Part shown: positions 1 to 5,307 of the stretch, piece after piece
Position numbering within the stretch: position 1 is the stretch's first letter
Layout: the number at the start of each line of letters is the position of its first letter
Assembly (NCBI GenBank): GCA_020200615.1
Contig: JAIVIH010000382.1
Span: forward strand, 1-5,307
Length of the DNA: 5,307 nucleotides
Source of the DNA: Actinomycetota bacterium
Lineage (GTDB): Bacteria > Actinomycetota > Acidimicrobiia > Acidimicrobiales > AC-14
Reading direction: 5' to 3'
Made by a program: the position numbers and the translations under genes
The notes under the pieces: generated by a model
The model's database searches: none
What the model was told of the DNA's origin: nothing
The model's input: the letters and a program-made list of their open reading frames with translations, nothing else

Positions 1-724
1 CGAAAACCGGCTCTCGCAGCCTTTCGAACATCTCCTCGTCGCCCTTGCTGAACAGCTCGGGCAGCACCCGGTTGACGACCACGGCGGCCAGGTCGACGTT
101 GGTCTCGTCGTGCACCCGCTTGACGAGCTCGATGGTCTCCCGGACGGGCATCTCCTCGGGCGTGGTCACGATCACCAGGCCGGTGGTGGCCGCGTCTCCG
201 AGGATGTCCAGGACCCAGTCCATCTGGTTGCGGATGGACCCCACCCGCACGAGCGAGTTGATGGCCTGGGGGGCGGTGAGCTGGCCCACGACGTGGCCGC
301 TGGCCGGGGCGTCGGCCACCAGGAGGTCGAAGTGCCGCTCCCGCACCTCGTAGGCCAGCTTCCCCACGGTCAGGATCTCCCGGACTCCGGGGGCGGCGGT
401 GGCCACGAAGTCGAAGGCCTTGGCCAGCGGCCCGATCCGGGTGACGCCCGGCACCCGCAGCTGCAGCCGCAGGTACTCGTCGAGCGAGGCCTCCGTGTGC
501 ATGGCCATGGCCCACAGCCCGGGCTGCACCTGCCGCGGGGCGAAGCCCACGTTGCTGGTCTCGAGGAACTCAGCCAGGTCGCCCTTGGCGTCGATCTCGC
601 ACGCGAGCGTGCGCTTTCCGTGCTGGGCGCCCAGGAGAGCCAGGGCGGCGGCGATGGTGCTCTTGCCGACGCCCCCCTTGCCGGTGACGAACAGGAGGCG
701 CCGCCGCAACAGGTCGGCGGTCAC
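1..724 (-). CDS. ArsA/Get3-like anion-transporting ATPase family protein, C-terminus cut by window edge
   Basis: 241 residues of an ArsA/Get3-family P-loop ATPase are visible; the C-terminus lies beyond position 1. The deviant Walker A motif GKGGVGKST is at residues 15-23. A switch-like D45 lies in CEIDAKGD, and DAPASGH (residues 138-144) is the Asp-Ala-Pro-x-Ser-Gly-His motif usual in bacterial ArsA-like proteins. VVVNRVLPE near residue 223 also fits the fold. Family members hydrolyse ATP as dimers and act in metalloid efflux or tail-anchored protein targeting. No arsenic gene is visible nearby, so an arsenite-pump role is not supported and a Get3-like or unknown actinobacterial role is more likely. 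The GTG start at 724-722 lies one base after the DUF3107 stop, suggesting translational coupling; no well-spaced Shine-Dalgarno is visible. A TTG at codon 6 is a weaker alternative start. It is the last visible gene of the minus-strand operon. Family assignment is firm; the substrate is unknown. Confidence 0.9.
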   Translation of the reverse strand, partial: MTADLLRRRLLFVTGKGGVGKSTIAAALALLGAQHGKRTLACEIDAKGDLAEFLETSNVGFAPRQVQPGLWAMAMHTEASLDEYLRLQLRVPGVTRIGPLAKAFDFVATAAPGVREILTVGKLAYEVRERHFDLLVADAPASGHVVGQLTAPQAINSLVRVGSIRNQMDWVLDILGDAATTGLVIVTTPEEMPVRETIELVKRVHDETNVDLAAVVVNRVLPELFSKGDEEMFERLREPVF

Positions 725-725
725 C

Positions 726-962
726 TCACAGGGCGCTGAAGCCCACCCGGCGCCCCTCGCTGTCGGGGCCGACCTCCACGTAGGCGACTTTGGCCGAGGC
801 GACACCGACCCGGCGACCCTTGCGGTCGGTGAGCCAGAGCATCCCTCCGTCCTCGGCGACCGCCTTGGTGATCTCGGCGACCACCGCGTCCCCGTCCTGG
901 GCGTCGCCCAGCTCGATCTCCAGCTCCTTGGATGAGTACGTCATCCCGATGCGCACTTGCAT
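726..962 (-). CDS. DUF3107 family small protein (TB9.4-like)
   Basis: A complete 78-residue protein resembling the actinobacterial DUF3107 family, which includes the mycobacterial antigen TB9.4 (Rv3208A). Recognisable features are the start MQVRIGMTYS, a central acidic helix-like stretch, and the C-terminal block LTDRKGRRVGVASAKVAYV (about residues 43-61) followed by EGRRVGF (69-75). It has no signal peptide, membrane segment or cysteine, so it is probably a small cytoplasmic protein. It is slightly shorter than TB9.4 because it lacks that protein's C-terminal tail. The ATG at 962-960 has a good ribosome binding site, AGGAG at 971-967, which overlaps the lgt stop codon (972-970). The stop codon is one base from the GTG of the ArsA-like gene, so the three genes are probably cotranscribed. 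The biochemical function is not known to me. Confidence 0.88.
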   Translation of the reverse strand: MQVRIGMTYSSKELEIELGDAQDGDAVVAEITKAVAEDGGMLWLTDRKGRRVGVASAKVAYVEVGPDSEGRRVGFSAL

Positions 963-969
963 TTGTCTC

Positions 970-1771
970 CTAGCCCTCGTGTGTGTCCTCTTCGGCGGCG
1001 GTTGCGCTGGCGCCCAGCGTAGGTGCCCCTGCCACTTCGCTCAGGGGGCCGCTCGGGCCCGCCCCCCTCTCCGCTTCCGGCCGCCTCTCGTCCCACCGAC
1101 CCCACTTGGGGGTCCGGCGCAGGACGAAGAGGGTGAAGAGGCACAGCAGGATCGTGATGGTGGCCGTCCACTGGCTCCCGGTGAGGCCGAACCGGCGGAC
1201 GTCCTCCCTCAGGAAATCCTCGATGATGCGGGCTGTGCCGTGGCCGGCGCCGAACACGAGGATGAGGAACCCGTTGAAACGAGGGCGCCGAGCGAGCCAG
1301 AGGAGAACGGCCAGCAGGACGCCGGCCATCAGCATGTCGTACAGGGCCGTCTGGTGGACGACGGCCCCGGCCGTGCGAGACGCGAGTTCGGTCGGGGCAC
1401 AGGGGGATGACGTCTCCACGCCGACCGGCGGGCACCGGTAGCCCAGGAAGAAGTCCGTGGTCTTGCCCAGGTGGTCGCCCACGACCAGGTCGCCCACCCG
1501 GCCGACCATGACGCCCAGGGCCATGCCCGGGGCGGCAGCGTCCATCACCTTCCAGAACGAGAGGCCCGAGGAGCGGATCTTGGGCAGGGCGAAGAGGCAG
1601 GGTGAAGAGGGGATAGACGAGGTCGTCGGGAATCCCCCGGGCCCGGGACCGGGGGAGCATGAACCACGCCCCGAGCAGGAAGCCCGCGGCGATACCGATC
1701 CCATGGGGGGAAACCGACACCGGGCCCAGGTGGATCCGGACGATCGGGTCGTAGGAGATGGCCCCGAGCAC
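970..1771 (-). pseudogene. lgt: Prolipoprotein diacylglyceryl transferase, frameshifted and missing an internal segment
   Basis: Lgt is the inner-membrane enzyme that moves diacylglycerol from phosphatidylglycerol to the lipobox cysteine of prolipoproteins. Two parts in different frames are visible. The N-terminal part (1771 to about 1597) begins MLGAISYDP, has the first transmembrane segment around PHGIGIAAG (22-30), and ends DDLVYPLFT. The C-terminal part (about 1596-970) holds SFWKVMDAAAPG, the catalytic-loop-like VGRVGDLVVGDHLGK, VHQTALYDML, a hydrophobic segment, ARIIEDFLRED and LTGSQW, all in Lgt order, then a hydrophilic tail of about 45 residues. The frame changes inside a 13-bp tandem repeat (1584-1609). 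About 50 residues normally found between the VYPL and SFWKVMD blocks, including the conserved GG(I/M)S/HGG region, are absent. The GTG start at 1771 is fixed by an in-frame TAG four codons upstream. As read, no functional Lgt could be made. A sequence or assembly error is a serious alternative to true decay. Family call is firm; its broken state in the living cell is uncertain. Confidence 0.85.
1584..1609. repeat. 13-bp tandem duplication at the lgt frame break
   Basis: Two abutting 13-mers, GCAGGGCGAAGAG (1584-1596) and GCAGGGTGAAGAG (1597-1609), match at 12 of 13 positions. Thirteen bases equal +1 in reading frame, which is exactly the shift between the two lgt parts. Removing one copy gives an uninterrupted minus-strand frame reading VYPLFALPKIRSSGLSF. 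Confidence 0.9.
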
Positions 1772-1799
1772 GGACTCTTTCTAGCCTCGGCCGGCAGCC

Positions 1800-2939
1800 T
1801 CAGCGGATCGTGAGCTCCGGACGGTAGACGCGGGCCGCGGCCATGCCCTCGACGCGCTTGGCCAGGGATTCGAAGGCGAGGGCGGGTTCGCCGGCGGGGT
1901 CGGTGACCGTGACCGGCGCCCCGATGTCGCCACCCTGCCGGAGGGCGGTGACCAGGGGCACCTGGCCCAGGAGGGGGACCCTCAGCTGGTCGGCCAGAAG
2001 CTGGCCGCCGCCCGACCCGAAGATCTCGTACCGGGTGCCGTCGTCGCCCGTGAACCAGCTCATGTTCTCGATCACGCCCCGGACGGCGAGGTTGACCTTC
2101 CGAGCGGCGTGGGCCGACCGCTGGGCCACCCGCTGGGCCGCGGGCTGCGGGGTGGTGACGACCAGGACCTCGGCGCGGGGCATGAACTGGGCCATGGACA
2201 AAGCGACGTCGCCCGTGCCCGGAGGCATGTCGATCAGCAGATAGTCGGGCTCGCCCCACATCACGTCGGTGAGGAACTGCTCGAGGGCCTTGTGGAGCAT
2301 GGGCCCCCGCCAGATGACGGGCTGGTCGTCGGGCACGAAGAACCCGGTGGAGATCACCTTCACCCCGTAGGCCACGGGGGGGACGATCATCCGGTCGATG
2401 ACCACCGGCTCCTGGGTGATCCCGAGCATCTTGGGCACCGAGAAGCCGTAGACGTCCGCGTCCAGGATGGCCACCTCGTGCCCCAGACCGGACAGGGCGA
2501 TGGCCAGGTTGACGGTGATCGAGGACTTCCCCACGCCGCCCTTTCCGGACGAGAGGCCGAGCACCCGGGTGCGCGAGGAGGGGTCGGAGAAGGGCAGGGG
2601 CGGCTTCTCGGCGGCCGGGCCCGGCGCGTGACCGGTGTGCCCGGCGTGACCGTCGCCGCCCTGGACCCGCTCGCGCACCGCCGCTCGCTGGTCGTCGGTC
2701 ATCACCGTCAGGTCGACCTCGATCTCGCTCACCCCTTCGAGGGCTCCGACGGCCTCCCGTACCAGGCGGTCGATCTCCGCCTTGAGCGGGCATCCGGCCA
2801 CGGTCAGGGCGATGGTCACGGCCACCGTGCCCCCGTCGATGCGTACGTCCCGCACCATGTCGAGATCGACCACGCTGACGTGGAGCTCGGGGTCTTGCAC
2901 CGGGCGGAGAGCCTCGATGACCTGGTCACGGGTGGGCAT
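1800..2939 (-). CDS. mrp: Mrp/ApbC-family Fe-S cluster carrier ATPase
   Basis: A complete 379-residue protein with the two-domain plan of bacterial Mrp/ApbC proteins, which bind and transfer Fe-S clusters in the cytoplasm. Residues 1-82 are a MIP18/DUF59 domain with PVQDPEL (13-19) and the conserved cysteine in AGCPLK (C50). A linker rich in His, Gly and Pro (about 94-116; H98, H101, H104) leads to a ParA/MinD-like ATPase domain: GKGGVGKSS (132-140), LDADVYGFSVP (159-169), WRGPM (210-214), IDMPPGTGD (236-244) and VIENMSWF (289-296). Many Mrp proteins carry CxxC after ENMS; here the stretch is TGDDGT, and C50 is the only cysteine in the protein. I recall mycobacterial Mrp also lacking that CxxC. 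The ATG at 2939-2937 has GGAG nine bases upstream (2952-2949). It is the first gene of the minus-strand operon, divergent from a SufR-like regulator. Length and motifs are normal for the family, so it looks intact. Confidence 0.93.
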   Translation of the reverse strand: MPTRDQVIEALRPVQDPELHVSVVDLDMVRDVRIDGGTVAVTIALTVAGCPLKAEIDRLVREAVGALEGVSEIEVDLTVMTDDQRAAVRERVQGGDGHAGHTGHAPGPAAEKPPLPFSDPSSRTRVLGLSSGKGGVGKSSITVNLAIALSGLGHEVAILDADVYGFSVPKMLGITQEPVVIDRMIVPPVAYGVKVISTGFFVPDDQPVIWRGPMLHKALEQFLTDVMWGEPDYLLIDMPPGTGDVALSMAQFMPRAEVLVVTTPQPAAQRVAQRSAHAARKVNLAVRGVIENMSWFTGDDGTRYEIFGSGGGQLLADQLRVPLLGQVPLVTALRQGGDIGAPVTVTDPAGEPALAFESLAKRVEGMAAARVYRPELTIR

Positions 2940-2949
2940 GGCGGGCGGC

Positions 2950-2986
2950 TCCGATTTCTCCTACGTGGATAGGTAGAATATCGGGG
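2950..2986. promoter_or_regulatory. Divergent promoter region between mrp and the SufR-like gene
   Basis: The 46-bp gap (2940-2985) must hold promoters for both directions. On the plus strand TAGAAT (2974-2979) is a plausible -10, and six bases separate it from the GTG at 2986, which suggests a leaderless transcript starting at or next to the start codon. On the minus strand TATTCT (2980-2975) overlaps the same bases and is a plausible -10 for mrp. A short inverted repeat, CCTA-N6-TAGG (2960-2973), sits beside it and could be an operator. No clear -35 box is visible in either direction. This is inference from short motifs. Confidence 0.45.
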
Positions 2987-3708
2987 TGGACACCGTTCAT
3001 CCTCCCGTGTCCCTCACGCCGGAGGAGTTCGCCGCCGGCGTCGCCGCCGCCACCGCCGCCTTCGGCGACCCCACCCGTCGTGAGATCTACCTGTTCGCCC
3101 GTGAAGCGACAGCGGGGGTCACGGCCGGGGAGGTGGCCGTGCGCTTCGACCTGCACCCCAACGTGGCTCGTCACCACCTCGACAAGCTGGCCGCCGGCGG
3201 GTACGTCGACGTCCAGGTGGAGCGCCAGGAGCACCCCGGCGCCGGCCGTCCGTCCAAGCGCTACCGGGTCAGCGCCAAGCAGACCGGGCTCGAGTTCCCC
3301 GCCCGCCGGGACGACCTGCTCATCACGCTCCTGGTCCGCACGCTGCAGATGCTCACCGCGGACGAGGCCGAGCAGATGGCCGAGCAGGTCGGTCTCGAGT
3401 ACGGCCACACCCTGGCCCTGTCCATGGCGCCGGGCGAGGGGCACCGCTCCTTCCGGGCCGCCCTTCACGCGGTGGCCGATGCCCTCACGGCCCACGGCTT
3501 CGCGGCCCACGCCGAGCCCCGCGGCGACAGCCTGGCCATCATCGCCGAGCAGTGCCCGTTCGGCGAGGCCGCCGTCCAGCACCCGGTGATCTGCGCCGTG
3601 GACCGGGGCATCATCAAGGGCATGCTGGCCACCCTGTACGGGGACACCGTCCCCGAGACCGCGGCCTCCCGCCCTCGCGGCGACCGGATCTGCGTCACTG
3701 TCGTCTGA
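2986..3708 (+). CDS. SufR-like Fe-S-sensing winged-helix transcriptional regulator
   Basis: A complete 240-residue regulator of the ArsR-like/COG2345 type. The N-terminal winged helix (about 25-95) contains FGDPTRREIYLF, a helix-turn-helix around GVTAGEVAVRFDLHPNVARH (44-63), and a basic wing GRPSKRYR (87-94). The C-terminal half carries EQCPF (C190), HPVIC (C203) and RICVTVV (C236). The C-x12-C spacing of the first pair matches that reported for SufR proteins, which bind a [4Fe-4S] or [2Fe-2S] cluster and repress suf genes when cluster supply is adequate. Actinobacterial SufR ends, as I recall, in a C-T-T-H-V-like motif; the His is replaced here, so ligation may differ. The GTG at 2986 lies just after a -10-like TAGAAT with no Shine-Dalgarno, consistent with leaderless translation. 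It lies between mrp and a cysteine desulfurase gene 23 bp downstream, so it probably controls both and itself. The class call is strong; specific SufR orthology is likely but unproven. Confidence 0.82.
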   Translation: MDTVHPPVSLTPEEFAAGVAAATAAFGDPTRREIYLFAREATAGVTAGEVAVRFDLHPNVARHHLDKLAAGGYVDVQVERQEHPGAGRPSKRYRVSAKQTGLEFPARRDDLLITLLVRTLQMLTADEAEQMAEQVGLEYGHTLALSMAPGEGHRSFRAALHAVADALTAHGFAAHAEPRGDSLAIIAEQCPFGEAAVQHPVICAVDRGIIKGMLATLYGDTVPETAASRPRGDRICVTVV

Positions 3709-3731
3709 GCGACCTCGACCCAGGCTGAGCG

Positions 3732-4728
3732 TTGGCCCGTCACTACCTGGACCACGCGTCGACGTCACCGGCCCGCCCCGAGGTGATCGAGGCCATGCTG
3801 CCCTGGCTCGGGGGCGGGGCCGACCCCGGACGGGTCCACACCGAGGGGCGCCTGGCCCGGGCCGCGGTCGAGCAGGCCCGCGAGCAGGTGGCCGTCCTCC
3901 TCGGCGCTCGCAGCCGGGAGGTCGTCTTCACCAGCGGGGCCACGGAGGCCATCGCCACCGCCATCTGGGGGGCGGCGTCGAGGGGGCCCCACCAGGTCGT
4001 GTCGGCGGTGGAGCACTCCGCCGTCCGGGACGCGGCGGCGCGGTACGACACGACCCTCCTCGGCGTCGACGGGCTGGGCCGCATCCACCCGGCTGAGGTG
4101 GACGAAGCCGTCCGCCCCGGTGAGACGGCCGCCGTCCACGTGCAGTGGGGAAACCACGAGGTCGGCACCCTCCAGCCCATCGCCGCCCTGGTCGCCCGCG
4201 GCCGGGCCCTCGGCGTCCTCGTCCACGTGGATGCGGCGGCGGCGGCCGGCCACGTGCCCATCGACTTCGACACCCTGGGGGCCGACCTGCTGTCGGTGTC
4301 GGCCCACAAGATGGGTGGGCCTCCGGGCGTGGGCGCCCTGCTGGTCCGCCGGGGCCTGCGGCTCCCTCGACGCGGCCACCCGTCTGGACGGGGTCGTGCC
4401 CTACGGCGACACCGAGGACCGGTTGCCCCACGTGGTCTGCCTGGGGGTGGCCGGAGTGGAGGCCGAGGCCGTCCTCCTGGGACTCGACCAGGCCGGGGTG
4501 GCCGTCCACTCCGGGAGCGCGTGCTCGTCCGAGTCGCTCGAGCCCTCCCCCGTGCTCGAGGCCATGGGCGTGGAAGCCGAGCGGTCGCTTCGCCTTTCGG
4601 TCGGCTGGTCCACCACCGAGGCCAACGTCGACGCGTTCTGTGATGCCCTGCCGGGGGTGGTCGAGCGCCTGCGGGGTTTGGCCGGTCATGGGTACGGGAC
4701 CTCGAGGCCCACGCGGGAAGCGAGATAG
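3732..4728 (+). pseudogene. Cysteine desulfurase (NifS/IscS-type), frameshifted and missing an internal segment
   Basis: A class-V, PLP-dependent cysteine desulfurase, which removes sulfur from cysteine for Fe-S clusters or thiolated tRNA. The first frame (3732 to about 4364) holds YLDHAST (5-11), FTSGATEA (66-73), VEHSAV with PLP-stacking H95, NHEVGTLQP (141-149), HVDAAAAAG with D167, and [10 protein letters not shown] with PLP lysine K193. The second frame (about 4360-4728) holds [13 protein letters not shown], and the active-site loop [10 protein letters not shown] (Cys codon 4522-4524), then the small-domain end. Between them about 55 residues usual in the family are absent, including the GGGQE...R-GT-N block, and the frame moves by +1. 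Read straight from the start, the frame ends at 4643 with an arginine-rich tail and no catalytic Cys. The TTG at 3732 is the only plausible start, since an in-frame TGA lies two codons upstream. The usual Gln in HVDAAQ is Ala here (A170). Family is certain; a real mutation and an assembly error cannot be told apart. Confidence 0.87.
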
Positions 4729-4758
4729 CGACGCCCGCCCCGGGGGTAGGTCCGGGAC

Positions 4759-5022
4759 ATGTCCACCCCTGATCAACCACCGCCCATCCCCCGAGACCTG
4801 GCCGAGGACGAGCCCGATCTCCCCACCGACGCCGAGCTCGAGGCCATCACCCCTCCCTTGCCGCCCGTCGACGACGACCCCATGCCGCCCCTCGCCCCGG
4901 TACCCCCCGGTCCCGAGGAAGCGAGCTCGATCGCGGGTGCGCCCACGGCCGGCACGTCCCTCGACGACATGGTGGAGAAGGTCGAGGAGGGCCGGTTTCC
5001 CGAGGAGCAGCAGCAACCCTGA
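4759..5022 (+). CDS. Small acidic proline-rich protein of unknown function
   Basis: An 87-residue open frame, MSTPDQPPPIP to EEQQQP, that I do not recognise. Its third codon positions are mostly C or G, as in the neighbouring genes, which supports real coding. The first half is rich in Pro, Asp and Glu (DEPDLPTDAELEA, PPLPPVDDDPMPP), and a short helix-like C-terminal stretch, TSLDDMVEKVEEGRFPEE (66-83), follows. It has no cysteine, signal peptide or membrane segment and is probably largely disordered. The gene starts 30 bp after the cysteine desulfurase stop, so it may be the last gene of that transcript, and a strong hairpin follows its stop codon. The ribosome binding site is weak: only a G-rich run lies upstream. 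Coding is likely; no function can be given. Confidence 0.68.
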   Translation: MSTPDQPPPIPRDLAEDEPDLPTDAELEAITPPLPPVDDDPMPPLAPVPPGPEEASSIAGAPTAGTSLDDMVEKVEEGRFPEEQQQP

Positions 5023-5025
5023 GAT

Positions 5026-5053
5026 CCCCCCGACAGGTCCTCAAGTCGGGGGG
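5026..5053 (+). terminator. GC-rich hairpin after the small acidic gene
   Basis: CCCCCCGAC (5026-5034) pairs perfectly with GTCGGGGGG (5045-5053) across a 10-base loop, starting three bases after the stop codon at 5020-5022. No T-run follows, so it would be a hairpin-only terminator of the kind often proposed for high-GC actinobacteria. It closes the plus-strand unit that starts with the SufR-like gene. Confidence 0.7.
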
Positions 5054-5110
5054 TGACGGGGCCGATATCCCCTAGAGACCCGGACCGGCTCGCGGAGGGA
5101 TTTCCGTCCA

Positions 5111-5307
5111 ATGATCGACATCGACCAGCTGGACGCGCAGCTGGAACTTGCCCTGTCAGAGGAAGTTCGGGCCTACATCAAGCCCCTCGTGCGGGAGCCC
5201 GAACCCACCGCGGAACCCGAACCCACCCCGGAGCCGCAGGCGGCGCAACCGCCTTCGCCTCGACCCTCACCCTCGCCGGCGCTGGCCCCTGAGAGCCCGC
5301 CCGAGCC
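5111..5307 (+). CDS. Proline/glutamate-rich protein of unknown function, C-terminus cut by window edge
   Basis: An open frame that starts at ATG 5111 and has no stop before the window end, giving 65 visible residues. GGAGGG (5095-5100) lies upstream at a rather long but usable distance. The first 28 residues, MIDIDQLDAQ to YIKPLVR, look like an ordered, partly amphipathic acidic helix. The rest is Pro/Glu/Ala/Ser-rich, with EPEPTA and EPEPTP in tandem (29-40), like a flexible linker or disordered tail. No signal peptide or membrane segment is visible, so the Pro-rich part is not obviously a cell-wall spacer. I do not recognise the family. The hairpin at 5026-5053 separates it from the preceding gene, so it probably has its own promoter. 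A competing frame at 5053-5292 lacks a good ribosome binding site and is probably spurious. Confidence 0.6.
   Translation, partial: MIDIDQLDAQLELALSEEVRAYIKPLVREPEPTAEPEPTPEPQAAQPPSPRPSPSPALAPESPPE
5195..5230 (+). repeat. Two 18-bp in-frame tandem repeats
   Basis: The 18-mers at 5195-5212 and 5213-5230 share 16 of 18 bases, including an identical core CCCGAACCCACC (5198-5209 and 5216-5227). They encode EPEPTA then EPEPTP in the partial gene starting at 5111. In-frame repeats that can vary in copy number are common in disordered Pro-rich linkers. Confidence 0.75.

Noticed and set aside
110..739. Plus-strand open frame opposite the ArsA-like gene
   Set aside because: Its composition is His/Gly/Gln-rich antisense, while the minus strand encodes a clear P-loop ATPase.
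1772..1799. GC-rich spacer between mrp and lgt considered as a terminator
   Set aside because: Only a short palindromic GCCGGC core is present, with no stem of useful length; the genes are probably cotranscribed.
970..2793. A 607-residue minus-strand open frame spanning mrp and lgt, which could be read as a fusion protein
   Set aside because: Only its last roughly 200 residues (the Lgt C-terminal part) look like a protein family; the rest is an out-of-frame shadow of mrp, rich in Arg, Gly and Pro.
2926..3768. Minus-strand 280-residue frame opposite the SufR-like regulator
   Set aside because: It would overlap the divergent promoter and mrp start and has no domain; the plus-strand regulator is well supported.
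4360..4728. The possibility that the two desulfurase halves are a natural split enzyme or use programmed frameshifting
   Set aside because: About 55 conserved residues are missing at the junction and no slippery site or independent start with a ribosome binding site is visible, so a lesion or sequence error is simpler.
3743..5016. Long minus-strand open frames opposite the cysteine desulfurase and the small acidic gene
   Set aside because: They are Arg/Gly/Pro-rich with no motifs, as expected for antisense frames in GC-rich DNA, and the plus strand carries recognisable families.
5053..5292. Plus-strand 79-residue frame starting next to the hairpin
   Set aside because: It lacks a good ribosome binding site, begins at the hairpin edge, and overlaps the better supported frame that starts at 5111.

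Overview
This is a GC-rich (roughly 70% by eye) actinobacterial-type window, most likely chromosomal. The gene set points to the phylum: a TB9.4-like DUF3107 protein, a COG2345/SufR-type regulator with C-terminal cysteines, and an Lgt with GRxGD in place of GRxGN. Acidimicrobiia is my best guess, but it is an inference from these protein features only. I see no mobile element, phage gene, CRISPR array, tRNA or rRNA.

Layout. Positions 1-2939 form a tightly packed minus-strand operon, read right to left: an Mrp/ApbC-type Fe-S carrier ATPase (2939-1800), a broken prolipoprotein diacylglyceryl transferase, lgt (1771-970), a small DUF3107 protein (962-726), and an ArsA/Get3-like ATPase that runs off the left edge (724-1). 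A 46-bp divergent promoter region (2940-2985) separates it from a plus-strand unit: a SufR-like Fe-S-sensing regulator (2986-3708, probably leaderless), a broken cysteine desulfurase (3732-4728), and a small acidic, proline-rich protein of unknown function (4759-5022). A GC-rich hairpin follows directly (5026-5053). A further proline/glutamate-rich gene starts at 5111 and is cut by the right edge. No gap longer than 300 bases lacks a gene.

How it fits together. The core theme is iron-sulfur cluster supply: a cysteine desulfurase makes sulfur available, an Mrp-type ATPase carries clusters, and a SufR-type regulator between the two could sense cluster status and control both directions from one short promoter. 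The minus-strand operon adds lipoprotein maturation (Lgt) and an ArsA/Get3-like ATPase, which may concern membrane-protein handling.

The oddest observation is that both lgt and the cysteine desulfurase carry the same kind of lesion. Each is frameshifted in the same sense and lacks about 50-60 family-conserved residues exactly at the frame change. At lgt the change coincides with a 13-bp near-perfect tandem repeat. Two such lesions in housekeeping genes 2.8 kb apart suggest an assembly or consensus problem, or less likely real gene decay. I found no convincing undescribed system. The closest candidate is the compact SufR/Mrp/desulfurase divergon with its two small proline-rich neighbours.
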